DNA of 64,000 nt from Beijerinckiaceae bacterium (lineage in GTDB: Bacteria; Pseudomonadota; Alphaproteobacteria; Rhizobiales; Beijerinckiaceae): assembly GCA_027531565.1 (NCBI GenBank), contig JAPZSB010000006.1, positions 129,001 through 193,000 of the forward strand. Direction: 5' to 3'. Position 1 is the stretch's first letter. Each line of letters starts with the position of its first letter. This document shows positions 9,314 to 20,037 of the stretch, piece by piece. Below the pieces are notes generated by a model. It had not been told where the DNA came from. It made no database searches and saw only the letters and a program-made list of their open reading frames with translations. Made by a program: the position numbers and the translations under genes.

Positions 9314-9375
9314 GGCGGACCCGCGGGGCTGGGGCGAGGAAGGGAGCGGAACGGCTGGCCCGCCGCGCGCCGCCT

Positions 9376-9448
9376 TCCCGCCCGGTCAACCCGGAAACCG
9401 GGTCGGCCGGACGGATGGCAGGCCAGCGGGCCGGCAGGCGGGCGGGAA
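9376..9448 (-). promoter_or_regulatory. Hairpin in the livK-livH intergenic region
   Basis: TTCCCGCCCG (9376-9385) and CGGGCGGGAA (9439-9448) are a perfect 10-bp inverted repeat; a second stem ACCCGG/CCGGGT (9390-9395, 9399-9404) sits inside it. It begins 3 nt after the livK stop codon and has no T-run after it. It is best read as an mRNA 3'-stabilising or attenuating structure that keeps the binding protein in excess over the membrane parts. Confidence 0.55.
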
Positions 9449-9450
9449 TG

Positions 9451-10626
9451 TCAGTTCGGCTGCTTGCAGTCCTTCGCGTACACGTCGACGTAGTTCTCGA
9501 AGATCTTCTGGCGGATCGAGGTCTGGAACTTGCCATCCGGCCGCGGCACGGCCTGGACAAGGTAGAAGTCCTGGATCGGGTAGCCGTTATGGCCCATCTT
9601 GAAATTGCCGCGCAGCGACTTGAAATCCGCCTTGCGCAGGCCGGCCCGGATCGCGTTGCGGTCGCCCAGCTTGCCGCCGGCGCTGCGGATCGCGGCATCG
9701 ATCAGCATCGCGGCATCATAGGCCTGCATCGCATAGGTGCCCGGCACCGAGTTATAGGCCGCCTCGTAGGCCTTCACGAAGGCTTCCGATTGCGGGTTCT
9801 TCATGTCCGGCGCCCAGTTGGCCCCGCCGAAGAAGCCGACCGCCGCTTCCTTCTGCGCCGGCAGCGTGGATTCATCCACGGTGAAGGCCGAGAGGAACGG
9901 GATGGCATCCGCAAGGCCGGCCTGACGGTACTGGCGGACGAGGTTCACGCCCATGCCGCCCGGCATGAAGGTGAAGAGCGCATCCGGCTTGGCGGCGGCG
10001 ATCTGCGCCAGTTCGGCGGAGAAATCGAGCTGCCCGAGCGGGGTATAGACCTCGGCGACGATCTCGCCCTTGAAATGGCGCTTCACGCCGGCCAGCGCAT
10101 CGCGGCCGGCCTGGTAGTTCGGCGCCATCAGGAACAGGCGCTTGTAGCCCTTGTCCTGCGCATACTTGCCCAGAACCTCGTGGTTCTGGTCATTCTGGTA
10201 CGAGGTCACGTAGAAATTCGGGTTGCACTGCGCCCCGGCGAAATTCGACGTGCCGGCATTCGGGCTGATCAGGAACGCGTTCGAATCGACGACCGGCTTG
10301 TGGATGGCCTGCAGGACGTTCGAAAAGATCGGGCCGACCACGAAATTCACCTGGTCGCGCTCGATCAGGCCCTTGACCTTGCCGACAGCGACATCCGGCT
10401 TCAGCTCGTCATCGACGACGATCACCTCGGCATCCATGCCGCCCAGCTTGCCGCCCAGCGTCTTGACCGCAAGGTTGAACCCGTCGCGCGCCTGCTGGCC
10501 GAGAACGGCCGAGGGGCCGGACAGGGTCACCATGATCCCCACCTTGACCTTCTCCTGCGCCACCAGGGCGCCGGAGGAGAGGGCCAGCAAGGCCGCCGGC
10601 AACAGCATCTTTGTCTTCGCAAACAT
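9451..10626 (-). CDS. ABC importer periplasmic binding protein, LivK/Peripla_BP_6 family
   Basis: 391-residue secreted binding protein. The signal peptide is MFAKTKMLLPAALLALSSGALVAQ, followed by the mature start EKVKVGIMVTLSGPSAVLGQQARDGF, the usual type I periplasmic fold wording. The ATG at 10626 is chosen for its GGAGGTGG ribosome site 5 nt upstream and because the signal peptide begins there; the longer frame adds a non-signal leader. Similar proteins in Rhodopseudomonas bind benzoate-type and hydroxycinnamate acids, which agrees with the neighbours here. First gene of livKHMGF plus cupin. Confidence 0.9.
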   Translation of the reverse strand: MFAKTKMLLPAALLALSSGALVAQEKVKVGIMVTLSGPSAVLGQQARDGFNLAVKTLGGKLGGMDAEVIVVDDELKPDVAVGKVKGLIERDQVNFVVGPIFSNVLQAIHKPVVDSNAFLISPNAGTSNFAGAQCNPNFYVTSYQNDQNHEVLGKYAQDKGYKRLFLMAPNYQAGRDALAGVKRHFKGEIVAEVYTPLGQLDFSAELAQIAAAKPDALFTFMPGGMGVNLVRQYRQAGLADAIPFLSAFTVDESTLPAQKEAAVGFFGGANWAPDMKNPQSEAFVKAYEAAYNSVPGTYAMQAYDAAMLIDAAIRSAGGKLGDRNAIRAGLRKADFKSLRGNFKMGHNGYPIQDFYLVQAVPRPDGKFQTSIRQKIFENYVDVYAKDCKQPN

Positions 10627-10712
10627 CGTTCCACCTCCGCTGACGAGGGCTAAGCCCCGCATGAAACTTGGCTTTTTGTGGCCGGCTTGACGCCCGGTCT
10701 CGTTCCTGAATT

Positions 10713-10732
10713 TTATTTTAAGCTTGAAATAA
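10713..10732. promoter_or_regulatory. Candidate operator upstream of livK
   Basis: The 20-bp sequence TTATTTTAAGCTTGAAATAA is a dyad with a single mismatched pair, in AT-rich DNA that stands out from the GC-rich surroundings. It is 87 bp upstream of the livK ATG and between livK and the DUF3830 gene, the expected place for the operator of a MarR- or IclR-type regulator; both types are encoded within 3 kb. Confidence 0.5.
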
Positions 10733-10765
10733 ATCGCTTGTGAAGCCCCCTCCCGCGCGAATCTT

Positions 10766-11179
10766 TCAGGCCTTCTCGAAACGGATCGGCTGCGCCCCTT
10801 CCCAGAGGGTCTTGCGGCCGAGCGTGTAGAGATTCTCGAGGCCCGAGGTCAGCGTCAGGAAATGGTTGCCCGAAAGCTGGCCGGCCTTGGAGGCGAAGTT
10901 CACATTGCCGTAGGCGAGCAGGATCTCGGTCTCGCTGACGCCGCCCGGATAGAGGATGATCTGCCCAGGCGAGGGGTAGCAGGTGTTGTTCTCGTAGCCG
11001 ACGCCGAAATCCATGTCGCCCAGCGGAATCCAGACGCCCTCGCCCGACCAGCGGACATGCACGATCTTGCTCTCGAACGGCAGGTGTCGAAGGAAGGCCT
11101 CGCAGGTCTTGGGCGCCATCTCGCGCTCGAGGCGCGCGGCGAAGCGGAACGGGCCGGCAGTGACGATCAGGTCGGACAT
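10766..11179 (-). CDS. DUF3830 family protein
   Basis: 137-residue protein of the DUF3830 family, thought to have a cyclophilin-like fold. It opens with MSDLIVTAGPFRFAARLEREMAPKTCEAFLRHLPF, the characteristic N-terminal pattern. No catalytic function is established. Members are often encoded with aromatic-acid or amidase clusters and ABC importers, as here. ATG 11179 is preferred over 11230 because the family begins here, although its AAGGAG site is about 11 nt away. Confidence 0.8.
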   Translation of the reverse strand: MSDLIVTAGPFRFAARLEREMAPKTCEAFLRHLPFESKIVHVRWSGEGVWIPLGDMDFGVGYENNTCYPSPGQIILYPGGVSETEILLAYGNVNFASKAGQLSGNHFLTLTSGLENLYTLGRKTLWEGAQPIRFEKA

Positions 11180-11215
11180 AGGCAGGTCATCTCCTTGAGG
11201 AAAGCGACATCGTAG

Positions 11216-13366
<2,151 letters not shown>

Positions 13367-13629
13367 CGGCCCGACCCGGGTTCGCACCGTGGATTCCACA
13401 CCTCTTGGCCCGGCCCGAAGGGGACTTGTCGCCATCATCCCTTTCGGGATATGAGCGCATTCCGCAGGAGCGGCATCCAGGGGATTTTCGTCCTGCCGGC
13501 AGTTTAGAAACGTTCAATTTCTCAATAATTTCAATGCATTCACATGCTTGAATTTGTTTGCAGTGCCGCAAGGTTTTGCTTGCATGGCAGTGTATTTAGT
13601 GAAAGTCTCCGCGCCGCGAGGGACACAGA

Positions 13630-14145
13630 ATGAACCGAAGCGAGCCGAAGGCCCCCCTCCTGGGAGCGGCACGGACCGAACCCGACGCCAATGCGGCGAA
13701 CGGGCTGAACAACGAGGCACTGGATTCGATCCTGCTTTTCACCCTGCGTCGGACGCAGGCGGTGATCATGCAGGATTTCGTGAGCCGTTTCGACGCGCTC
13801 GATCTCCGGCCGATCCAGCTCGGCGCCCTTCTGCTGATCCGGAGCAATCCCGGCAGCCGGCAATCCGACATCGCCGCGGCGCTCGGCATCCAGCGCCCGA
13901 ATTTCGTGACCATGATGGACGAACTGGACCGGCGCGGCCTGACCCAGCGCACGACCTCGAACAATGACCGCCGCTCCTATTCCCTCGGCCTGACGCCGCA
14001 GGGCGAAGCGCTGGTCAGCAGGGCGCTCCAGCTGCTGGCCGAACACGAGGCCTTCGTGTCGTCGAGGCTGGATCCGGCCGAACGGCGCCAGCTCTTCGAC
14101 AATCTCAACCGGATCGAATCCGGCCTGTCCTCCGGCGGGCGCTGA
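13630..14145 (+). CDS. MarR-family transcriptional regulator
   Basis: 171-residue winged-helix protein. The DNA-binding core runs LRPIQLGALLLIRSNPGSRQSDIAAALGIQRPNFVTMMDELDRRGLTQRTTSNNDRRSYSLGLTPQGEAL (about 58-126), with the MarR wing NDRRSYSLGLT. The ribosome site GAGGGA precedes the ATG. MarR proteins near aromatic clusters usually repress them and release on binding an aryl or aryl-CoA ligand. AT-rich DNA with dyad-like words (about 13505-13560) lies upstream and may hold its operator. Confidence 0.88.
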   Translation: MNRSEPKAPLLGAARTEPDANAANGLNNEALDSILLFTLRRTQAVIMQDFVSRFDALDLRPIQLGALLLIRSNPGSRQSDIAAALGIQRPNFVTMMDELDRRGLTQRTTSNNDRRSYSLGLTPQGEALVSRALQLLAEHEAFVSSRLDPAERRQLFDNLNRIESGLSSGGR

Positions 14146-14164
14146 CCCCCTCCCCCGGCAGCGC

Positions 14165-14677
14165 TCACCCGGCAAAGCGGGCGAAAGCGCGGACGACCGA
14201 TTCATAGACACCGCGCTTGAACGGAATGATCAGGCCCGGCAGATTTTCCAGCGATTCCCAGCGCCAGTCGATGAATTCCGGCTTGTGCTGGCCTTCGCCA
14301 GGCGCCCGGACATTGATCTCGCTCTCGTCCCCGACAAAGCGCAGCGCAAACCATTTCTGCGTCTGCCCGCGATAGCGGCCCTTGAGAGCCCGGCCCATCG
14401 TCTCCGGCGGCAGGTCATACTTGTACCATTCCGGCGCCTCGGCCAGAAGCTTGGTCGAGCGGATATTGGTTTCCTCGTACAGCTCGCGCAACGCGGCGGG
14501 ATACGGGTCCTCGCCGGGGTCGATCCCGCCTTGCGGCATCTGCCACTCATAGACCGCATCCCGGTATTCGGGCCCCTTGTCCGGCCGGCGGCGGGCGATG
14601 AAGACCTTGCCCTCGGTATTGAACAGGGCCACGCCGACACAGGGGCGATACGGCATGCTGGCAAGGTCACGCGCCAT
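14165..14677 (-). CDS. rppH: RNA pyrophosphohydrolase (Nudix)
   Basis: 170-residue Nudix hydrolase. [21 protein letters not shown] and the Nudix box [23 protein letters not shown] (G-x5-E-x7-REUXEE-x-G/N) are intact, as is EWYKYDLP typical of RppH/IalA. It removes pyrophosphate from 5'-triphosphorylated RNA and so starts mRNA decay. ATG 14677 has GAGGAA 4 nt upstream and is preferred over ATG 14689. It is the last gene of the conserved envC-ctpA-yibQ-rppH order. Confidence 0.93.
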   Translation of the reverse strand: MARDLASMPYRPCVGVALFNTEGKVFIARRRPDKGPEYRDAVYEWQMPQGGIDPGEDPYPAALRELYEETNIRSTKLLAEAPEWYKYDLPPETMGRALKGRYRGQTQKWFALRFVGDESEINVRAPGEGQHKPEFIDWRWESLENLPGLIIPFKRGVYESVVRAFARFAG

Positions 14678-14798
14678 TCGGTTCCTCATTTCCCGCGGAC
14701 CGGGCAGAGCCGGACAAGCTCGACCAGGAACAGCCCGACCTGCGTTCCGCATGATGTTTCTCAAAGTGATGTCGACCCCCGGAAGCAGCCGGGACGAG

Positions 14799-15989
14799 TC
14801 ACCGCGTCTTCTCGATGATGGCGGAAACAGGCGCAAGGACAAGACCGCGCGACTGAATTTCGCGTGACCAGGCGACAACCTTGTCGACATTGGCCGGAAC
14901 CGTGGGGATGGTGATGATCGCCTGGCCTTTTCGCTTGGCAACCACTTCAACTTCGGCGAGCACCGATTCCAGCGAACGGCCGGCAGAGGCATCATAGACA
15001 TGGTCCCCGATCGCGGCCGGAACATTGGCCGTGCGCGCCAGGTCGCGCGTCCGCGAGGTCGGATTGGAGCCGTCATCAAGGAAAAGCAGGCCACGACGGC
15101 CCATTTCCTCCAGCAGGGCTGCATACGGACCGGGCGTGCTCATCAGCTTGCCGCCCATGAAATTCGCGAGCCCGACATAGCCGCCGAGCCGGGACATCAG
15201 CCAGTGGAGCTTCTCGAGATTCTCGCGCGGTTCCGCGCCGGCCCTGAGGGTATGCGGCCCGGGGTCGCTCTCGGGGTAATCATGCGGCTCCATCGGCACC
15301 TGGAGCAGGATTTCATGCCCCTCGCGCCGGGCCCGCAACACCTGGTTCTCGAGATCACGGCCATAGGGCGCGAAGGCCAGCGTCACGTCGCGCGGCAGCT
15401 TCAACAGCGCGTCGGCCGTACCCCGCGCCCCGACGCCGACCCCCGTCATGACCACCGCGATCATCGGCTTGCCATTCGGCGTGAAGGCGCGCGCATAAAG
15501 CTTGCGGGGCGTGAGGCCGCCTTCACCGATCCGCGGGATGAATCCGGACTGGCCGCGCTCGACAACCCGCGCATCCATGCTCGCCATCATCCGCTCGCTG
15601 GAATCCGGAACGCGGATCACCATGCCGGTCTGGCCGGCCGGCCCGCCGTTCTGCCGGATGACATTCACGCCATGCTGACCATCGCCGCCCCGATTCGGCG
15701 TCATCGCCGGATCGGCCGGCGGGACCGGGGCGCGTTCGATATTGGTCGAGACATGCCGCTCGATCACGGCGACGGCGCCCGGCTCGGTCCTGTCGCGCAG
15801 GAGATAGGATTGCGCGGTGACACCGCCCAGCAGCAGGAAGCCCAGGCCGACGAGGCTCCAGCGCCGGATCGGGGACAATCCCCGCCGGCTCGGCCCTGGT
15901 TTCATGCCCAGGGGCGTGGCCATGCCGTCGAACGCCATTCCGCCTGCTTCCTCATCGGAGTTTCGCGCGGCAATCGCCACGAAATCCAT
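14799..15989 (-). CDS. Divergent polysaccharide deacetylase family protein (YibQ/DUF610)
   Basis: 396-residue protein. A basic cytoplasmic head and one membrane segment ([21 protein letters not shown], about 44-64) are followed by a periplasmic, Pro-rich linker and a NodB-like barrel ([40 protein letters not shown] onward), with [27 protein letters not shown]. This divergent family is always near envC and ctpA in proteobacteria and is presumed to act in the cell envelope; its substrate is not established. A CtrA-type box lies 23 bp before the start codon. Confidence 0.88.
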   Translation of the reverse strand: MDFVAIAARNSDEEAGGMAFDGMATPLGMKPGPSRRGLSPIRRWSLVGLGFLLLGGVTAQSYLLRDRTEPGAVAVIERHVSTNIERAPVPPADPAMTPNRGGDGQHGVNVIRQNGGPAGQTGMVIRVPDSSERMMASMDARVVERGQSGFIPRIGEGGLTPRKLYARAFTPNGKPMIAVVMTGVGVGARGTADALLKLPRDVTLAFAPYGRDLENQVLRARREGHEILLQVPMEPHDYPESDPGPHTLRAGAEPRENLEKLHWLMSRLGGYVGLANFMGGKLMSTPGPYAALLEEMGRRGLLFLDDGSNPTSRTRDLARTANVPAAIGDHVYDASAGRSLESVLAEVEVVAKRKGQAIITIPTVPANVDKVVAWSREIQSRGLVLAPVSAIIEKTR

Positions 15990-16011
15990 GACAAACCGTA
16001 AACAGGCTTGG

Positions 16012-16026
16012 TTAAGGCGTTGTTAA
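16012..16026. promoter_or_regulatory. CtrA-type box upstream of the yibQ-like gene
   Basis: TTAAGGCGTTGTTAA is an exact match to TTAA-N7-TTAA, the full CtrA binding site in Alphaproteobacteria, in a GC-rich setting where such a word is rare. It lies 23 bp before the deacetylase-family start, where CtrA would activate or block transcription of an envelope gene in step with the cell cycle. Confidence 0.55.
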
Positions 16027-16056
16027 ACGAACGGGAAAACTGCACGTCACGGATGC

Positions 16057-16083
16057 AAAAACCCGCCGGGTCCCGGCGGGTTT
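16057..16083 (-). terminator. Rho-independent terminator of the envC-ctpA transcript
   Basis: On the minus strand a near-perfect GC stem (CCCGCCGGG and CCCGGCGGG, one base apart, so the real stem is about 7-8 bp) is followed by TTTTT. It starts about 63 nt after the ctpA stop codon. The following gene therefore needs its own promoter. Confidence 0.85.
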
Positions 16084-16145
16084 CCTGAGGCTGCGGCAGG
16101 CAGGCCACACGCCTTCCGGGAAAGGCGTGCAGGCCGTTCCCGCAA

Positions 16146-17516
16146 TCAGTTCTTGGCGTTGGCCGGCTTGCCGGTATTGGCCTTGGCTTCCGGCTTCGGC
16201 GCACGCGGCTGGAGCGTGGCGCCCTCGCCCGGATTGTCGCGGCTGACGGTACCGTTCAGGAAGTTCACGGCCCAGATCAGCTGCTTGTCCTTGGCCCGGT
16301 CCGCCGGGACATAGCCGGACGAACCGCCGCCCTGCTCTTCCTCGTTCACCTTGATATGGCCACGGATCGAGGCTTCGCCCTTGATCTCGTCCTTGCCCTT
16401 CAGCTCGTCCGGAATGTCCTGCGGGACCAGCAGGTCGGGGTTGATGCCCCGCCCCTGGATGGAGCGGCCCGACGGCGTGTAATAGAGCTGCGTCGTCAGC
16501 TTCAGCGCGTAGGAGCCACGCAGCTGGAAGATCGACTGGACCGACCCCTTGCCGAAGGAGCGCGAGCCGACGATCGTCGCGCGCTCGTGATCCTGCAGCG
16601 CGCCGGCGACGATTTCCGATGCCGAGGCTGAGCCACCATTGATCAGCACAACCAGCGGCTTGCCGCCGGTAATATCACCCGGTCGCGCGAGGGCGCGGTT
16701 CGTCTGGTCCGCGCTCTTGCCGCGGGTCGAGACGATCTCGCCCGATTCGAGGAAGGCATCGGCGACATAGATTGCCTGGTCGAGCAGGCCGCCCGGATTG
16801 TTGCGCAGGTCGAGCACGAAGCCCTTGAGCTTGTCCTTGCCGATCTCGGCGGTAAGCTTGTCGACTTCCTTCTTCAGCCCCTCGAAGGTCTGCTCGTTGA
16901 ACGAGCCGATCCGGAGATAGCCGACGCTGTCGCCTTCCTTCTGGGCGCGCACCACCGGCGGGCGGATCGTGTCGCGGGTGATCTCGACCTCGACCGTGTC
17001 CTTCTTGTTGCGGAGCAGCTTCAGCTTCACCTTGGTGCCGCGCGGCCCCTTCATCTTGTCGACGGCCTGCGACAGGGTCAGGCCCTGCACCTGCTCGCCA
17101 TCGATGGCCGTGACGAGGTCATTGGCCTGCACGCCGGCCTTGGCGGCAGGCGAATCATCGAAGGGCGTCACGACCTTCACCAGTCCCTCTTCCATCTGGA
17201 CCTCGATGCCCAGCCCGCCGAACTCGCCGCGGGTCTGCTGCTGCATCTCCTGGTTGGACTTCTGGTCCAGGAAGCTGGAATGCGGATCGAGCGACTGCAC
17301 CATGCCGTTGATCGCGGATTCGATCAGCTTGGCCTCGTCGGGCTTGTCCACGTAATCGGAGCGGATCTTGTCAAACACGTCGCCGAACAGCGTCAGGCGA
17401 CGGTAGGTATCGGACGCCGCGGCATTGGCCCCGGCCGTCAGGCGCATGTGGTCGATCGCGACAAGCGCGAGGGCGCCGAGCGCCACACCGGAGAGGAAAA
17501 CAGGAACCTTGCGCAT
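16146..17516 (-). CDS. ctpA: C-terminal processing peptidase, S41 family
   Basis: 456-residue periplasmic serine protease. The N-terminal segment VPVFLSGVALGALALVAIDHM is a signal or anchor; a PDZ domain follows (GLGIEVQMEEGLVKVVTPFDDSPAAKAGVQANDLVTAIDG, about 98-137), then the S41 core with the catalytic Ser in LINGGSASASEIVAGAL and the Lys in GSRSFGKGSVQ. It degrades or trims envelope proteins and peptidoglycan hydrolases. The start overlaps the envC stop by 1 nt. The C-terminal 60 residues are Pro/Lys/Ala-rich and look disordered. Confidence 0.95.
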   Translation of the reverse strand: MRKVPVFLSGVALGALALVAIDHMRLTAGANAAASDTYRRLTLFGDVFDKIRSDYVDKPDEAKLIESAINGMVQSLDPHSSFLDQKSNQEMQQQTRGEFGGLGIEVQMEEGLVKVVTPFDDSPAAKAGVQANDLVTAIDGEQVQGLTLSQAVDKMKGPRGTKVKLKLLRNKKDTVEVEITRDTIRPPVVRAQKEGDSVGYLRIGSFNEQTFEGLKKEVDKLTAEIGKDKLKGFVLDLRNNPGGLLDQAIYVADAFLESGEIVSTRGKSADQTNRALARPGDITGGKPLVVLINGGSASASEIVAGALQDHERATIVGSRSFGKGSVQSIFQLRGSYALKLTTQLYYTPSGRSIQGRGINPDLLVPQDIPDELKGKDEIKGEASIRGHIKVNEEEQGGGSSGYVPADRAKDKQLIWAVNFLNGTVSRDNPGEGATLQPRAPKPEAKANTGKPANAKN

Positions 17517-18928
17517 TATCCACGTGCCTTCTCGGCCGATTGGGTTGACCAGAACGGGGATGGATCGACCGGAGATCCATCCTTCCTGAACTCGACATAG
17601 AGCGCCGGCCCGGACGCTCCAAGACTTCCCCCTGCCCCGGGACTGCCCCCCGAAGCAGCGCCGTTCGGCACTGCAGCAGGAGATTGGGCATTTCCCGGCC
17701 CCGTGGCAAGGGGGGGACCCTGCCCGTCGCCCCGCGTCGCGGAACCGTCGCGGCCGGCAGGAAGGAAGCCGACAGGCTCGCCGGCCAGCACGAACTGGCC
17801 CATTTCGACCGCGAGTCGCTCCATTCCGGCGAGAACGACATGGTAGCCGTTGCCCCCATTGATGATCAAGAGCTGTCCGTAGCCGCGATAGGGCGCGGCA
17901 AAATGCACCCAGCCATCGGCCGGCGCCGTGACAACGGCACCGGGATTTGACGCGATTGTGATCCCGCGTTCGGTGCCGCCGAGCCCGTCCGGCGCCCCGA
18001 AGGCCCGCGCCACGATGCCCGAGGCCGGCAAGGCCATCTGGCCGCGCCGTTCGGCGAAACCCTGCCGGGGCTGCAAACGCGGCGCCTCGCGCCCGGCTTC
18101 CGGGCGCAGGGTCGCGACCTGCTGGCCGGAACGGGGCGGCGCCGGAGCCCTTCGCGCGATCTCCACGGCGCGCGGATCCCCCAGCATGTCATTCTCGTTC
18201 CGGGCGATGAGATCGCGCAGGGAGCGGGCCTCGCGCGTCAGCACGGCCACGCGCTGCTTTTCCGAATCAAGCTGCGCCTGCGACACGGAAAGCTGGGATT
18301 GCCGGGTCTCGACAAGCCCGGCGAGCCGCGTCCGCTCGACGGTCAACCGGTCGCGCCGGTCGCGCATCTGGTCGACCAGCTCCGCATTCTGCCGCCGCAG
18401 TTCGGACAGCGTCTTCAGGTCGGCCACCAGGATCAGCGCCTCGTCACGCATATCCGGCAGCACACCGCCCAGCAGGATGGCCGCCCGCATCGCCGAGAGC
18501 ACGTCCTCCGGGGCGACAAGCAAGGCCGGCGGCGGCTTCCGCCCGATCCGCTGCATCGCCGCCAGCACTTCCGCCGTCACCCGCTCGCGCGACTGGAGCG
18601 ACCGCCGCAGGGTCTGCTCCTGCCGGGTCAGGCCGTCGAGTTTCTGCTGCTGCTCGGCCAGCGCCTGTTCCGAATCCTGGATCCGTCGCGCCACCTCGAT
18701 CATCGATTGGCGCAGCTTCTGGGCTTCGGTGGAGAGATTCTCGATCTCGTAGGCCAGCCGCCGCTGTTCGAAGCCCGATTTCTCGATCTCGGTCTCGACG
18801 CCGCGCAACTGGTCGGCCGAGGGCTTCGCCTCGCCGGCCGGCGGAGGCGCCTGGGCCTGGAGGCCGGGCGCGGCAAGGAGCGCCAGCGCGCCGGCCATGC
18901 TCCTCAGCCTGTTCGGACCTGCCGCCAC
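17516..18928 (-). CDS. envC: Murein hydrolase activator EnvC-like (degenerate LytM)
   Basis: 470-residue secreted protein. After a signal peptide comes a long coiled coil (about 38-250) and a C-terminal M23/LytM fold (GIVARAFGAPDGLGGTERGITIASNPGAVVTAPADGWVHFAAPYRGYGQLLIINGGNGYHVVL...ALYVEFRKDGSPVDP). The metal-binding H-x3-D and HxH motifs of active LytM enzymes are absent, as in EnvC, which activates amidases rather than cutting peptidoglycan. Start is GTG 18928 with AGAGG 7 nt upstream. An insertion of about 45 Gly/Ser/Pro residues interrupts the LytM fold before the last strand. Confidence 0.9.
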   Translation of the reverse strand: MAAGPNRLRSMAGALALLAAPGLQAQAPPPAGEAKPSADQLRGVETEIEKSGFEQRRLAYEIENLSTEAQKLRQSMIEVARRIQDSEQALAEQQQKLDGLTRQEQTLRRSLQSRERVTAEVLAAMQRIGRKPPPALLVAPEDVLSAMRAAILLGGVLPDMRDEALILVADLKTLSELRRQNAELVDQMRDRRDRLTVERTRLAGLVETRQSQLSVSQAQLDSEKQRVAVLTREARSLRDLIARNENDMLGDPRAVEIARRAPAPPRSGQQVATLRPEAGREAPRLQPRQGFAERRGQMALPASGIVARAFGAPDGLGGTERGITIASNPGAVVTAPADGWVHFAAPYRGYGQLLIINGGNGYHVVLAGMERLAVEMGQFVLAGEPVGFLPAGRDGSATRGDGQGPPLATGPGNAQSPAAVPNGAASGGSPGAGGSLGASGPALYVEFRKDGSPVDPSPFWSTQSAEKARG

Positions 18929-18937
18929 CTTGCGCCT

Positions 18938-19420
18938 CTAGTTCCGGTGATAGGGATGGCCGGACAGGATCGTTCCCGCCCGGTAGAGCTGTTCCAGCAC
19001 CAGTACACGGACCAGCTGGTGCGGCAGGGTCATGGCCCCGAAAGCCAGGATCTTCGCGGCCCGCTCGCGCAGGGCCGGATCGAGCCCGTCAGCCCCTCCG
19101 ATGACAAAACTCGCCCCCGGAACGCCCGAATCGCGCCATTCCCCAAGCATGCCGGCAAACTGGCCGGAATCCAGTGCTGCGCCACGCTCGTCGAACAGGA
19201 CCAGCCGGTAGCCCTCGCGGAGTTCCGCGAGCAGGGCCCGCGCTTCTTCCTGTTTGCGGTCGAGATCGCGACGGGCCGGGCTTTCCGCCAGTTCGACCAG
19301 CCGAGGCCCGTCAAGCCCGATGCCGCGCCCGAACGCCTTCAGGCGCTCGGCATAGCGCGTCACGAGATCGCGCTCGGGCCCGGCCTTGAGCCGGCCGATC
19401 GCAAGGACATCCAGCTTCAC
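18938..19420 (-). CDS. rlmH: 23S rRNA (pseudouridine1915-N3)-methyltransferase
   Basis: 160-residue SPOUT methyltransferase. FVIGGADGLDPALRERA is the SAM-binding knot and ILAFGAMTLPHQLVRVLVLEQLYRAGTILSGHPYHRN is the invariant C-terminus. It methylates pseudouridine 1915 in helix 69 of 23S rRNA. The start is GTG 19420 (VKLDVLAIGRLK), directly after rsfS with a 7-nt gap, so probably co-translated. Confidence 0.95.
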   Translation of the reverse strand: MKLDVLAIGRLKAGPERDLVTRYAERLKAFGRGIGLDGPRLVELAESPARRDLDRKQEEARALLAELREGYRLVLFDERGAALDSGQFAGMLGEWRDSGVPGASFVIGGADGLDPALRERAAKILAFGAMTLPHQLVRVLVLEQLYRAGTILSGHPYHRN

Positions 19421-19427
19421 GCCGGCC

Positions 19428-19880
19428 CTATTCGGCCGCGTTGCGGGTCCGGACCACGCGCCGCTTCGGCTTCTCCGCCGGGACGTCGGGAGCCCCTTCC
19501 TGCGGCCGGCCGAGACCCCAGAGCTTCTCGAGATTGTAGAAGCCCCGGACTTCCGGGCGGAACAGGTGGACGATGATGTCGCCGGCATCGATCAGCACCC
19601 AGTCGCAGACCGGCATGCCCTCGATCCGCGGCGGCGGCAGCCCTCTTTCCTTCAGGGCAAAGGCCACGCGGTCGGCGATGGCGCCGACATGGCGGTCCGA
19701 CCGGCCCGACGCGATGATCATCGCATCCGCCAGCGAGGTCTTGCCTTCAAGATCGAGGGAAACGATGTCTTCGGCCTTGGCGTCATCCAGGACAATGCGC
19801 AGGGCCTCGACGAGCGAACCGGCAGGCGGGGCAGCAGGGCCCGGGCCGGCTTTGGACGGCGCAGATGTCGTCCGGTTCAT
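19428..19880 (-). CDS. rsfS: Ribosome silencing factor
   Basis: 150-residue RsfS/Iojap/DUF143 protein. DDAKAEDIVSLDLEGKTSLADAMIIASGRSDRHVGAIAD and WVLIDAGDIIVHLFRPEVRGFYNLEKLW are the family signature. It binds ribosomal protein uL14 and blocks subunit joining in starvation. Pro/Ala-rich N-terminal and basic C-terminal tails extend the core. In most relatives nadD is directly upstream; here an unrelated DUF1217 gene lies between. Confidence 0.95.
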   Translation of the reverse strand: MNRTTSAPSKAGPGPAAPPAGSLVEALRIVLDDAKAEDIVSLDLEGKTSLADAMIIASGRSDRHVGAIADRVAFALKERGLPPPRIEGMPVCDWVLIDAGDIIVHLFRPEVRGFYNLEKLWGLGRPQEGAPDVPAEKPKRRVVRTRNAAE

Positions 19881-20037
19881 GGGAGTCGTGATCAGTGTCG
19901 CTGTTCCTTCCGGTTGCGCTTCACGATCCCGAATCTAACCGCAAAGCGGAAAAAACACCAGCCATTCCCGCGAACGGGCAGGGAGGCGGCTCAGGCGGGA
20001 TGGCGAGCCGGCAAGCGGTCCGGAGGCGGAAAGCGGG

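Noticed and set aside
8525-10653. Long plus-strand frames (322 and 412 codons) opposite livH and livK
   Set aside because: Antisense shadows of well-supported genes; composition dominated by Arg, Ala, Gly and His.
14165-15124. Extended 319-codon frame around rppH
   Set aside because: The extra N-terminal part overlaps the yibQ-like gene out of frame; the Nudix protein starts at 14677.
19940-19960. CCGC-AAA-GCGG hairpin beside an A/T run between the DUF1217 and rsfS genes
   Set aside because: On the minus strand the T-run lies before the hairpin, the wrong order for a terminator, and on the plus strand there is no gene to terminate.
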